Assembly: GCA_963925545.1 (NCBI GenBank)
Contig: CAWUSA010000007.1
Location: 29,468 to 93,467, forward strand
Source: TMED14 sp963925545
GTDB taxonomy: Bacteria; Bacteroidota; Bacteroidia; Flavobacteriales; Schleiferiaceae
DNA: 64,000 bases
Direction: 5' to 3'
Shown here in pieces: positions 1 to 8,456 of the stretch. The notes under the pieces were generated by a model. The model made no database searches. It was given only the letters and a program-made list of their open reading frames with translations, and had not been told where the DNA came from. The stretch's first letter is position 1; each line of letters starts with the position of its first letter. A program made the position numbers and the translations under genes.

Positions 1-521
1 CTGACTTCATAACCATAGAGGCTGGGCTGGGCATCACTAACAACAATTTTGTGGATGAGCTGAACACGTTTTTATTCTCCAATTCTAGTTTTTACAGCGA
101 AGCAAGCCACACACCCATAAGCGGATCAGCACATGCGGGACTGAAGTTTTTCCCCGAAGGGGATGCCTTCAATGACGGGATGTACATCGGCGCTCAACTG
201 ACGCGACGCAATTACCGAAAAGGCTTCATTGATGGAGACAGCACAGTGGCCGCCTCCAAGCTTTTCATGGATTTAGGGCTAACGATAGGCTACCAATTGA
301 GGCCTTCTAACCACATCATGGTTGATTGGTACATTGGACTAGCTAATCGATCCATTCGTTGGGATCGGGTGGAATCCCTGCTCTTATGGGACCCTGCCAG
401 TGGTCAGAATATCACCACCACTTCGATCAATCCAGCAAGTGACAAGCGGCTTGAAGGCCAGCCAGACAGGTACACAACCATCGGCTTACTGATGGGATTG
501 AAGGTCGGTTATTTCTTCTGA
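1..521 (+). CDS. Outer-membrane beta-barrel protein, C-terminal part (5' truncated)
   Basis: The reading frame is open from base 3 through a TGA at 519-521, so the gene begins left of the window and about 172 residues are visible. The visible part alternates hydrophobic and polar residues (MYIGAQLTRRNY, LTIGYQLRP, HIMVDWYIGLANRSIRW) and ends in GLLMGLKVGYFF. The terminal aromatic residue and the glycine-rich strands are typical of an outer-membrane barrel closing strand in Bacteroidota. The DUF3575 and porin-like families are possible, but I cannot assign one. A GTG at 51 is in frame but lies inside the gene. It is tail to tail with queA with no spacer. Confidence 0.6.
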   Translation, partial: DFITIEAGLGITNNNFVDELNTFLFSNSSFYSEASHTPISGSAHAGLKFFPEGDAFNDGMYIGAQLTRRNYRKGFIDGDSTVAASKLFMDLGLTIGYQLRPSNHIMVDWYIGLANRSIRWDRVESLLLWDPASGQNITTTSINPASDKRLEGQPDRYTTIGLLMGLKVGYFF

Positions 522-1577
522 TCAAATGACCAACAAGGCATCACCAAATGCCAAGAAGCGGTACTTCTCTTTGATGGCTGTCTTGTAAACCTCCATGATC
601 AATTCATGACCTGTGAAGGCCGATGTTACCATCATCATGGTGCTTTGTGGGCCATGGAAATTGGTAAGCATGCTATTAACGGAGCGCACTTGGTAAGGCG
701 GGAATAGGAACTTATTGGTCCACCCCTCATGGGCTTTAAGCTTGTCATAGGTGATCAAATTAGCCTCCAGAGGTCGAAGCACAGAGGTGCCAACGGCACA
801 AATCCGACGTTTTTCATCCTTTGCGCGGTTGATGCGATCCACAGTGTCTTTAGGCAGGATAAATCGCTCAGATTCCATCTTGTGTTTAGATAAGTCTTCC
901 ACTTCAACCAATCGGTAGGTACCTAGGCCAACATGCATGGTCATTTCAGCAATATCCACCCCTTTGATTTCCATGCGTTTGAGCACATGCTTGGTGAAAT
1001 GCAAGGAAGCAACTGGGGCTGCAACAGCACCCTCAACAGAGGCAAAGATGCTCTGGTAACGGTCAGCATCTTCTGGCTCTAACTCCCGCTCAATGTATCG
1101 AGGTAAAGGTGTTTCACCAATGGATCTAAGCTTCTCACGGAATTCCTCGTAAGGGCCATCAAACAAAAAGCGCAAGGTGCGGCCTCGCGATGTGGTGTTA
1201 TCCACCACCTCAGCCACAAGGCTGTCGTCATCACCAAAGAATAGCTTATTGCCAATACGAATCTTCCGTGCAGGATCAACCAATACATCCCATAGCCGAT
1301 TTTCAGCACTCAGTTCACGAAGCAAAAACACTTCAATGACGGCGCCTGTTTTTTCTTTTGCACCCCATAGTCGGGCAGGAAAAACCTTGGTGTTATTTGC
1401 CACCATCACATCGCCTTCCTCAAAGTAATCTACGATATCTTTGAAATGCTTATGCTCAATCTTTCCGCTATCACGATGAACCACCATCATGCGGGCATCA
1501 TCACGGTAATCCTTGGGGTATTGTGCAATCAACTTTTCAGGCAAATTGAATCGATAATGGGAGAGCTTCATTTTCAT
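522..1577 (-). CDS. queA: S-adenosylmethionine:tRNA ribosyltransferase-isomerase QueA
   Basis: QueA transfers and rearranges the ribosyl group of AdoMet onto 7-aminomethyl-7-deazaguanine at the tRNA wobble position, giving epoxyqueuosine. The protein is about 351 residues, the usual length. The N-terminus (KLSHYRFNLPEKLIAQYP) and the C-terminal part (LFPPYQVRSVNSMLTNFH, then FGDALLVI) match the family along its whole length. ATG codons at 1577 and 1571 are both possible. A consensus -7 element six bases upstream favours 1577. It lies last in the leftward ftsX-uppP-truB-queA neighbourhood, but its own promoter and a 147-base gap after truB suggest separate transcription. Confidence 0.95.
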   Translation of the reverse strand: MKMKLSHYRFNLPEKLIAQYPKDYRDDARMMVVHRDSGKIEHKHFKDIVDYFEEGDVMVANNTKVFPARLWGAKEKTGAVIEVFLLRELSAENRLWDVLVDPARKIRIGNKLFFGDDDSLVAEVVDNTTSRGRTLRFLFDGPYEEFREKLRSIGETPLPRYIERELEPEDADRYQSIFASVEGAVAAPVASLHFTKHVLKRMEIKGVDIAEMTMHVGLGTYRLVEVEDLSKHKMESERFILPKDTVDRINRAKDEKRRICAVGTSVLRPLEANLITYDKLKAHEGWTNKFLFPPYQVRSVNSMLTNFHGPQSTMMMVTSAFTGHELIMEVYKTAIKEKYRFLAFGDALLVI

Positions 1578-1583
1578 AGCCGG

Positions 1584-1591
1584 CAAATATA
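1584..1591 (-). promoter_or_regulatory. -7 promoter element of queA
   Basis: On the minus strand this reads TATATTTG, a perfect match to the Bacteroidota TAnnTTTG element. It lies six bases before the ATG at 1577, so transcription should start at or very near the start codon. Confidence 0.55.
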
Positions 1592-1690
1592 CATTTTCAC
1601 ATAGGGCCTTGTCAAGTCCCGCAACATGAAATCGCCATTACGCTCTGACGCTTTATCGCTAACAATCAATGTCATCAGGTTATGCAGCAA

Positions 1691-1714
1691 TTTGAAAAAA
1701 TTTGAAAAAATTTG
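1691..1714. repeat. Short AT-rich tandem repeat
   Basis: Two exact copies of TTTGAAAAAA, followed by a partial third (TTTGA), lie in the 147-base gap between truB and queA. The run is low-complexity and the rest of the gap shows no gene. Confidence 0.5.
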
Positions 1715-1724
1715 ATATTTTTTC

Positions 1725-2465
1725 TTACTCGCCTGAAATATGGCCAGGATGTACAGCTTCCCAAGCTGCATTCAGGTCGTGGCATGCACGCAAATGATGC
1801 GAACCAACCTGTGTCCTGACTAAGCCACTGAGGTATGCCCCACAGCCAAGGGATTGACCCATATCATGAGCCAGGCTTCGGATATAGGTTCCTTTGCTGC
1901 ACTGGATGTCTAACTGCCACACATCATGCTTTATAGCCTGAATAGATAAGGCGTGGATGGTGACTTGCCTTGCTTTGATGTCAACAGTGACGCCTTTTCT
2001 TGCCAAATGGTAGGCGCGCTTCCCTTCGATCTTGACAGCAGAGAATATGGGTGGCTTCTGGCTAATCAGACCTGAGAATTGTTCAATCAATGCAAGGCGT
2101 AATTCATCGGTCAATTCAGGTATAGCGGAACCCGTGGGCTTGATGTCTGATTCTGCGTCATAGGATGCGGTTGTTGCACCAAGCGTCAACATTGCCTTGT
2201 AGCCTTTTTCGCTGTCAACGTATTGCTTAATGCCCTTGGTTGCCCTGCCAACGCAAAGAACCAAAACGCCAGTTGCTAAGGGGTCCAGAGTGCCTGCATG
2301 ACCTATTTTTAACTTCTTGAGGTTGTAGCGCCGCTTGAATGCACCACGCATTCTCCTGACCACATGGAAGGATGTCATGCCTAGTGGCTTGTCAATTGCC
2401 AGCGTGAGGCCTTGTTGAATCAAAGTCTCTGCGTCTGCCGGAAGGTTCAGATCAACAGTTGCCAT
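1725..2465 (-). CDS. truB: tRNA pseudouridine-55 synthase TruB
   Basis: TruB isomerises U55 in the T-loop of tRNAs. The catalytic aspartate lies in the family motif GHAGTLDPLATGVL. Other recognisable blocks are LAIDKPLGMTSF near the N-terminus, KPPIFSAVKIEGKRAY, and KGTYIRSLAHDMG. Length from the ATG at 2465 is 246 residues, normal for the family. An extension upstream to 2501 has a non-ATG start and no family similarity, so I chose MATVDLN. The start overlaps the end of uppP by 19 bases, consistent with translational coupling in one operon. Confidence 0.95.
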   Translation of the reverse strand: MATVDLNLPADAETLIQQGLTLAIDKPLGMTSFHVVRRMRGAFKRRYNLKKLKIGHAGTLDPLATGVLVLCVGRATKGIKQYVDSEKGYKAMLTLGATTASYDAESDIKPTGSAIPELTDELRLALIEQFSGLISQKPPIFSAVKIEGKRAYHLARKGVTVDIKARQVTIHALSIQAIKHDVWQLDIQCSKGTYIRSLAHDMGQSLGCGAYLSGLVRTQVGSHHLRACHDLNAAWEAVHPGHISGE

Positions 2466-3244
2466 GAAAAGGAAAGACCTGCAATCAGAAAACAATACCA
2501 AGCAAAATCGGATAATCGTGCCCGTTTCACCCGCTCAATCATGAATCGGCAAGCAAAGACACCAACAATGAATGCAACAACAAAGCCTACCATCAAGGGA
2601 AGCAGGGTCACCTCGCCCGCATAAGAGCCCACAGCCATAGAGCGTATGTCAATCAACATTTTTCCGATAATCAAGGGCACGACCATCAAGAAACTGAACC
2701 GCGCAGCCTTGGATCGATCCACGCCAAGCAACACGCTGGTTGCAATGGTTGCGCCTGAACGGGAAATACCCGGAAGTATAGCTATAGCCTGAGCAATGCC
2801 AATGAGCGCTGCTTGGCCTGGTCCCACAGACCGCTTGCTGTGCTTAGCCCGATCAGCCAACAACAATAGAAATCCCGTGATCAAAAGCATGCTTGCCACA
2901 AAATTCACGGAACCTGAGAACAAACGATCCAATTCATCTTCAAAGGCAAGGCCAACAAAGACAGCAGGAACCATGGACAAGATGATGGCAAGGGCAAACT
3001 TTAAGCTATCCGAATCCCCTTGAACAAGACCAGCGAGAATGGCCGCAATGTCCTTGCGAAAAACCATGATGGTCGCCAGTGCCGTTGCGGCATGCAGCAC
3101 AATGGTGAAATGCAGACCTGCCTCTGCCAATGCCTCATCACCCAAAAGGGCTTTAGCCAGTTCCAAATGGCCCGACGAGCTGACAGGTAAGAATTCTGTT
3201 AGACCTTGAATCAGGCCCATCAAAGCAGCGACCCAAAGGCTCAT
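2447..3244 (-). CDS. uppP: Undecaprenyl-diphosphatase UppP (BacA)
   Basis: This integral membrane enzyme removes a phosphate from undecaprenyl pyrophosphate to recycle the lipid carrier for peptidoglycan and O-antigen synthesis. It is also known for bacitracin resistance. The two signature motifs are present: GLTEFLPVSSSGHL near residue 15 and PGISRSGATI around residues 155-165. The 265-residue protein has about eight hydrophobic segments. Its ATG overlaps the stop of the DUF3098 gene by four bases and its end overlaps truB. Confidence 0.96.
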   Translation of the reverse strand: MSLWVAALMGLIQGLTEFLPVSSSGHLELAKALLGDEALAEAGLHFTIVLHAATALATIMVFRKDIAAILAGLVQGDSDSLKFALAIILSMVPAVFVGLAFEDELDRLFSGSVNFVASMLLITGFLLLLADRAKHSKRSVGPGQAALIGIAQAIAILPGISRSGATIATSVLLGVDRSKAARFSFLMVVPLIIGKMLIDIRSMAVGSYAGEVTLLPLMVGFVVAFIVGVFACRFMIERVKRARLSDFAWYCFLIAGLSFSWQLLI

Positions 3245-3465
3245 TTTGGCTTATGGAGAATAGCAAAAACTTCAATGACCAAGCCAATGACAACCAACAA
3301 AGGCGCCAATTGGATGCGTACAGAGCTGAACAGTTCAGGGTTGTACACTGAGGGATCTTCTGATCCGCCCCCTGTCATGAGTATGAATCCTGCCATCATG
3401 AATGCCAAGCCGGTAAACAGGAGGATATAATTTTTTTTGCCAAAAAGGAAATGGTTGTCGCTCAT
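3241..3465 (-). CDS. DUF3098 small membrane protein
   Basis: This 74-residue protein has a short polar N-terminus (MSDNHFLFGKKNYIL), a first membrane segment (LLFTGLAFMMAGFILMTGG), a polar loop with the family-typical EDPSVYNPELFSSVRI, and a second membrane segment (LAPLLVVIGLVIEVFAIL). The pattern is that of DUF3098, a Bacteroidota family that sits between ftsX and uppP. Function is unknown. Four-base overlaps on both sides tie it to cell-division and wall-precursor genes. Confidence 0.85.
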   Translation of the reverse strand: MSDNHFLFGKKNYILLFTGLAFMMAGFILMTGGGSEDPSVYNPELFSSVRIQLAPLLVVIGLVIEVFAILHKPK

Positions 3466-4352
3466 CGTTCGTAGAGTTTGTTGGTATTAAGTGCCAGGTA
3501 ACGGTTCACAGCTGCCGCAGTGGATCCGGTGGTTATCAAAGTGCCAATCAAGAGCATGCCCCCGGACAACATAGCCCACAAGGACCATGGCAAGGTGTGT
3601 GAGATAGCTGGCAAGTAATTGGATGCAATAACAAAGGTCAATGCCAACAAGAGGGAGCCAACAATGGCGCCAAACAGACCCAATCGCAAGCCTTGAGCCA
3701 TGAATGGTTGGTGGATAAAGGCCCGTGTGGCGCCGACCAATTGCATGGTCTTGATTGTGAATCGTTTGGCATAAATAGACAGCCGAATGCTGCTATTGAT
3801 CAAGGCCATGGAAATCAACAACAATCCAGCCACAATGGCAAACATGATGGTGGTGATCCGTCCGACGTTTTGATGAATCAAGGACACCAAGTCACGGTCA
3901 TAGATCATGTCCCCAACTATGCTTTCACGCGATAAGCGAGCTTCAAGTGCCGTCAATTGTTCAGGACTGACAAATTCTGCATGCAATTTCATGTCCAGGG
4001 CATCGCTGAAGGGGTTCACGCCCAAAATATCTTGGATGAAATCCTCCCCCAACTCGGCAGTGAACGTTTCCGCAGCGACTTCTTTGGAGACAAAGACCAT
4101 GCTTCGGACCTCAGGAGACTGCGCCCATTTGCTTTGAAGGGCATCAATTTGCGATTGGCTTGCAGTGGGTTTTAAAAAGAGTGTGAAGGTGAAGTTTTCC
4201 TTCAAATCCTCAGTTAAACTGCGGGCTTGATAGATTAGTGTTCCGGTGATGCCTAGGAGAAAAAGGACCAGTCCAATGCTGCTAATCACAGAAAAATAAG
4301 AGGCTCTTAGCCTCCTGCGATTAAAATTGTCTTCCTCCTTGGATTTTCCCAT
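3462..4352 (-). CDS. ftsX: Cell-division protein FtsX, ABC-type permease
   Basis: FtsX is the membrane partner of FtsE and links divisome assembly to activation of peptidoglycan hydrolases. The 296-residue protein has the expected layout. A cytoplasmic N-terminus precedes the first membrane segment (FSVISSIGLVLFLLGITG). Next comes an extracytoplasmic domain containing the family LFLKP strand and VSKEVAAETF. Three C-terminal membrane segments follow, with the FtsX core VGATRAFIHQPFMAQGL. It heads the leftward operon. FtsE is not in the window, as is common in this phylum. Confidence 0.93.
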   Translation of the reverse strand: MGKSKEEDNFNRRRLRASYFSVISSIGLVLFLLGITGTLIYQARSLTEDLKENFTFTLFLKPTASQSQIDALQSKWAQSPEVRSMVFVSKEVAAETFTAELGEDFIQDILGVNPFSDALDMKLHAEFVSPEQLTALEARLSRESIVGDMIYDRDLVSLIHQNVGRITTIMFAIVAGLLLISMALINSSIRLSIYAKRFTIKTMQLVGATRAFIHQPFMAQGLRLGLFGAIVGSLLLALTFVIASNYLPAISHTLPWSLWAMLSGGMLLIGTLITTGSTAAAVNRYLALNTNKLYER

Positions 4353-4356
4353 GCCA

Positions 4357-4364
4357 CAAATCTA
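4357..4364 (-). promoter_or_regulatory. -7 promoter element of ftsX operon
   Basis: The minus strand reads TAGATTTG, a TAnnTTTG match, four bases before the ftsX ATG. This predicts a leaderless or nearly leaderless transcript. It is back to back with the leuS element in a 45-base divergent spacer. Confidence 0.55.
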
Positions 4365-4384
4365 ACTCAAACAAGCCATTACCC

Positions 4385-4392
4385 TACTTTTG
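4385..4392 (+). promoter_or_regulatory. -7 promoter element of leuS
   Basis: TACTTTTG matches TAnnTTTG and ends five bases before the leuS ATG at 4398. No Shine-Dalgarno sequence is visible and none would fit. Confidence 0.55.
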
Positions 4393-4397
4393 TACTC

Positions 4398-7121
4398 ATG
4401 GAATACCGGCCTTCTGACATTGAACCCAAATGGCAAGCACATTGGCGTGAGCAATCTGTCTATGCTGCGAAGTTCCCATCTGATAAACCCAAATACTACG
4501 TGTTAGACATGTTCCCCTACCCTTCAGGCGCAGGGCTTCACGTAGGCCACCCGCTGGGGTACATAGCGTCTGACATAGTCGCACGTTACAAACGACACAA
4601 GGGATTCAACGTCTTGCACCCCATGGGGTTTGATGCCTTTGGCCTTCCTGCAGAGCAGTACGCCATCCAAACTGGGCAACCCCCAGCAAGCACCACAGAA
4701 GCCAACATAGACCGCTACATCAAGCAGCTCAACCGAATCGGTTTCAGCTTTGATTGGGCTGGTGACCTGCGAACATGCGAGCCCGACTACTACCGTTGGA
4801 CCCAGTGGATTTTCTTGGAATTGTTCGACTCATGGTACAACCTAAGCAGCGGCAAGGCAGAGCCGATAAGCAGCTTGACTGATCACTTATCAACCCAAGG
4901 CTCCGAAGGGTTGAAAGCCAATGTGACCGATCAAATTCAGCCCTGCAGTGCCAGCCAATGGGCCGCTTTCAACCGGAAGGAAAGCGAAGCCTATTTGCAG
5001 CAATTCCGATTGGCCTACCGCAGCGAAAGCACCGTGAACTGGTGCCCAAAATTGGGCACCGTTTTAGCCAATGACGAAGTGGTCAATGGCCGGTCTGAAC
5101 GCGGGGGATTCCCCGTCATGCAGAAGCCCATGTTGCAATGGAGTCTGAGAATTTCAGCCTATGCACAACGTTTACTTGATGGCTTGGAAGGGTTGGATTG
5201 GTCTCACAGCATCAAGGAAACGCAACGGCACTGGATCGGTCGATCCGAAGGTGCCAGCATGGGATTTGACATTGAAGGTCATCCAGAGCAGTTGGCCATC
5301 TTCACCACACGACCAGACACCCTTTTTGGGGTGAGTTTCATGGTGTTGGCACCCGAACATTCGCTGGTGAAATCTCTCACCACTGCAGCAGAGCGATCCA
5401 CAGTGGTCAACTACATTGATCAGGCCAGCAAGCGTTCTGAGCGCGAGCGCATGATGGACAACAAGTCTGTCAGCGGAGCCTTCACTGGGGCATATGCCAT
5501 TCACCCCTTCACCAAGGAGAAATTGCCCATTTGGATCAGTGATTATGTCCTGGCATCCTATGGGTCCGGCGCCATCATGGCCGTACCTGCTCATGACGAA
5601 AGAGACCATGCCTTCGCTAGCTTTTTCAAGCTGCCCATTCGCCAGGTGGTCGATCCAGACCTCTCAATCATGGTTGAATCAGACTTCCTCAACGGCCTGA
5701 CTGTTGAGGATGCTATGAAGGCAGCAATGGATCGCATTGCAAAGGATCAACGCGGGGATCGAAAGGTGCAATACCGCTTACGCGATGCCGTTTTTGGTCG
5801 CCAGCGCTATTGGGGCGAACCCATTCCTATTGTATACCGGGATGGCGTGCCTGAGGCACTCTCCACAGAAGAATTACCCCTGGTGTTGCCAGCGGTCGAT
5901 GCCTATTTACCCACAGAGTCGGGCGAGCCACCCCTTGCTCGGGTTACTGATTGGACCAGTGCTGAAGGCTTGCCTATTGAAACAAGCACCATGCCCGGGT
6001 GGGCCGCCAGCTCATGGTACTTCCTTCGCTACATGGACCCCAGCAACGACAAGACTTTTGCCGCAAAAGAAGCCATGGATTACTGGGGGCAAGTTGACTT
6101 GTATGTCGGCGGGAGTGAGCATGCCACAGGGCATTTGCTCTATGCCCGATTCTTTGGACATTTCCTCAAGGATCGTCAACACATCCCCTTTGAAGAGCCC
6201 TTCAAGCACATGGTCAATCAAGGCATGATACAAGGAATCAGCGGCTTTGTTCATCGTGAAGAAGGAAGCAACATCTACTTGAGCAAAGCATTGGCTAAGG
6301 GTCGGAAAACCCAAAAGATTCATGTAGATATCAGCTTGCTTGATAAGCATGACGCCATGGATTTGGATGGCTTCAGGGCATGGCTTCCCGACCATGCAGA
6401 TGTGGTATTTGAACCCGCTAATGGCCCCATCATCGTGGAGCGAGAGGTGGAGAAAATGTCAAAATCCAAATACAATGTGGTCAACCCCGACCACATCATC
6501 GATGAACATGGGGCAGATGCATTGCGCCTGTTTGAAATGTTTTTAGGGCCCATTCAACAATCCAAGCCATGGGACACCAAAGGCTTGTCTGGCGTGACAG
6601 GCTTTCTTCGCAAAGTGATGCGATTGATGGATCGCGTGGAAGACATTGAAGCAAGCAAGGATGAGCAACGCGTGTTGCATGTCTTGATGGACAAGGTTGA
6701 AAGGGACATTGCCTCTCTGTCACTGAACACATCGGTTTCTGCCATGATGATTGCCGTCAACCAATGGCTGGAGATGCCTAAACTGTCAAAGGCAAGCATG
6801 AAAGACTTTGCCATCATCCTCTCACCATTTGCCCCGCATGTCGCAGAGGAAATTTGGCAATTACTCGGCGGAAGCAAGAGCATCACCCTTGTACCCTACC
6901 CACAGCTAAACAAAGCCATGCTTGTCAATGATGAAGTCACTTACCCCGTTCAATTCAATGGCAAAACCCGATTCATGCTGACTGTTGCCGCATCGGCTGA
7001 CAAAGCAGTGATTGAAGCAATGGTGATGGCGGATGAGCGCAGCGTCAAATACGTGGCCGACAAGACCATCAGAAAAGTCATTGTGGTGCCTCAGCGCATC
7101 GTCAATGTTGTACTCAGCTAG
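4398..7121 (+). CDS. leuS: Leucyl-tRNA synthetase LeuS
   Basis: This class I aminoacyl-tRNA synthetase charges tRNA-Leu in the cytoplasm. The 907-residue protein carries the HIGH signature as HVGHPLGY within FPYPSGAGLHVGHPLG near residue 45, and KMSKSKYNVVNPD around residue 685. The editing domain includes the conserved TTRPDTLFG, and the anticodon-binding end has SPFAPHVAEEIWQLLG. It is longer than the E. coli enzyme because of insertions after the first Rossmann half (about residues 150-185) and just before KMSKS, which are usual in Bacteroidota LeuRS. Its stop is three bases from the convergent M23 gene. Confidence 0.97.
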   Translation: MEYRPSDIEPKWQAHWREQSVYAAKFPSDKPKYYVLDMFPYPSGAGLHVGHPLGYIASDIVARYKRHKGFNVLHPMGFDAFGLPAEQYAIQTGQPPASTTEANIDRYIKQLNRIGFSFDWAGDLRTCEPDYYRWTQWIFLELFDSWYNLSSGKAEPISSLTDHLSTQGSEGLKANVTDQIQPCSASQWAAFNRKESEAYLQQFRLAYRSESTVNWCPKLGTVLANDEVVNGRSERGGFPVMQKPMLQWSLRISAYAQRLLDGLEGLDWSHSIKETQRHWIGRSEGASMGFDIEGHPEQLAIFTTRPDTLFGVSFMVLAPEHSLVKSLTTAAERSTVVNYIDQASKRSERERMMDNKSVSGAFTGAYAIHPFTKEKLPIWISDYVLASYGSGAIMAVPAHDERDHAFASFFKLPIRQVVDPDLSIMVESDFLNGLTVEDAMKAAMDRIAKDQRGDRKVQYRLRDAVFGRQRYWGEPIPIVYRDGVPEALSTEELPLVLPAVDAYLPTESGEPPLARVTDWTSAEGLPIETSTMPGWAASSWYFLRYMDPSNDKTFAAKEAMDYWGQVDLYVGGSEHATGHLLYARFFGHFLKDRQHIPFEEPFKHMVNQGMIQGISGFVHREEGSNIYLSKALAKGRKTQKIHVDISLLDKHDAMDLDGFRAWLPDHADVVFEPANGPIIVEREVEKMSKSKYNVVNPDHIIDEHGADALRLFEMFLGPIQQSKPWDTKGLSGVTGFLRKVMRLMDRVEDIEASKDEQRVLHVLMDKVERDIASLSLNTSVSAMMIAVNQWLEMPKLSKASMKDFAIILSPFAPHVAEEIWQLLGGSKSITLVPYPQLNKAMLVNDEVTYPVQFNGKTRFMLTVAASADKAVIEAMVMADERSVKYVADKTIRKVIVVPQRIVNVVLS

Positions 7122-7124
7122 GGT

Positions 7125-8408
7125 TTAGCCTTCCACCGACAAGGCTTCCAATTGTGCCCTGATTGCAACAATAGACGACAAGAAATTGCTCATTTCTGAT
7201 TGCGGGAGCGATTCTGTTTTAGGTAAATCTTGTTTGAGGGCATCTACTTGGACACCATTTTTCCAGAAACGGTAGCAAACATGAGGGCCCGTAGCCAATC
7301 CTGTGGCACCAACATAGCCAATCACCTCACCTTGTTCCACCCAGACGCCGGGCTTGATGCCACCTTTGATCCGTGACATGTGCAAATATTGCGTGGTATA
7401 GGTGCCATTGTGCTTGACTTTCACGTAGTTGCCATTAGCACTGGTGTAGCGGGCAGCGATGATACGACCCTTCGCAGTGGATAAAATAGGGGTGCCCTTC
7501 GGGGCAGCGTAATCTGTACCGAGGTGAGCCTTCCATCGTCGTTGCACTGGATGGAATCGCTTCATGGTGTAGCGAGATGTGATGCGACCAAATTCCAATG
7601 GCGCGCGCAAGAAAGCCCGCCTCAATGACTCACCCTCAAGGTCGTAGTAATCCCTGACATTGACTGAAACATTGTCGTAATAGTAGGCGTATAATGCCTT
7701 GCCAGCATGCACAAATCGGACAGCCAGGATGTTCCCCGCCCTCACAAAAACTGTGTCATCTACAAAGTGCTCCTCAAAGATTATTTCAAAGCGATCACCC
7801 TTCTGCAATCGGAAAAAATCGATGGTCCAGGCATAGATTTCCGACATCCGAATGGCTACTGCAGGTGACACATCTTGGGATTCAAGGGTCTGGTACAATG
7901 AGCTTGTAATAACCCCTGTCACCTCTCTTTCTTTGATGGTGACTGGTCGTTCCACCAATCTCACAAACAGCGAATCTCTCAAGCCAAAAACCACATAGGA
8001 TGTTTTGGACGATTCGTAGACGAAATAATCAGCCCGCCCCAAGGAGTCCTTCGTTGAAAAAACCCAGTAAGTATCACCTGCTCGCCAACGGCGGGGGTCA
8101 AAGTGCTCTTTGCCCTTTTCAAGCAGCGTTGAAATGCTAGGGTAGTCTACACCCAGCCTGTCCAAGACAGAGCCAAAAGCCTGTCCGGATTTCACGACGA
8201 ATCGTTTGGGTTGGTGATTAGCTAAAGAAATCCCATACATGATTCCTGGGTCCACTGCTTCGCTGTCAGAGTTGCTGCCCATGACATCGTCGCCAACAAG
8301 TGGTGACAGCAAAGACCACAACAGCCAGATAACAAGCAAGGCTATACCGCAAACAATGGCGAGTGCCTTTGGCTTGACTTTTCGACGAGGAGACTGAGGG
8401 CTTTCCAT
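7125..8408 (-). CDS. M23-family metallopeptidase, membrane anchored, variant zinc site
   Basis: This is a predicted peptidoglycan endopeptidase of the LytM/M23 group facing the periplasm. The 427-residue protein has an N-terminal membrane anchor at about 16-36, a LysM-like or OapA-like region (VVKSGQAFGSVLDRLGV, about 71-87), and a C-terminal M23 domain at about 278-390. Zinc-site residues H295 and D299 (HLGTD) and H343 (LHMS) are present. The usual final HxH is H376-V-C378 (GPHVCYRF), so the second histidine is a cysteine. I believe related Bacteroidota proteins share this form, so it may be active with a Cys ligand. A TAAATTCG element lies five bases before the ATG. Confidence 0.85.
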   Translation of the reverse strand: MESPQSPRRKVKPKALAIVCGIALLVIWLLWSLLSPLVGDDVMGSNSDSEAVDPGIMYGISLANHQPKRFVVKSGQAFGSVLDRLGVDYPSISTLLEKGKEHFDPRRWRAGDTYWVFSTKDSLGRADYFVYESSKTSYVVFGLRDSLFVRLVERPVTIKEREVTGVITSSLYQTLESQDVSPAVAIRMSEIYAWTIDFFRLQKGDRFEIIFEEHFVDDTVFVRAGNILAVRFVHAGKALYAYYYDNVSVNVRDYYDLEGESLRRAFLRAPLEFGRITSRYTMKRFHPVQRRWKAHLGTDYAAPKGTPILSTAKGRIIAARYTSANGNYVKVKHNGTYTTQYLHMSRIKGGIKPGVWVEQGEVIGYVGATGLATGPHVCYRFWKNGVQVDALKQDLPKTESLPQSEMSNFLSSIVAIRAQLEALSVEG

Positions 8409-8456
8409 GAATGCGAATTTAATGGCTATTCACAACCCAGCCACATCCTCATTCAC

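Noticed and set aside
1574..1771. A 65-codon minus-strand frame spanning the truB-queA gap
   Set aside because: It consists mainly of the AT-rich repeat and the edges of two real genes, with no similarity or promoter that would serve it.
5172..5609. A 145-codon minus-strand frame inside leuS
   Set aside because: It is covered by the conserved editing domain of LeuRS on the other strand. The translation is not protein-like.
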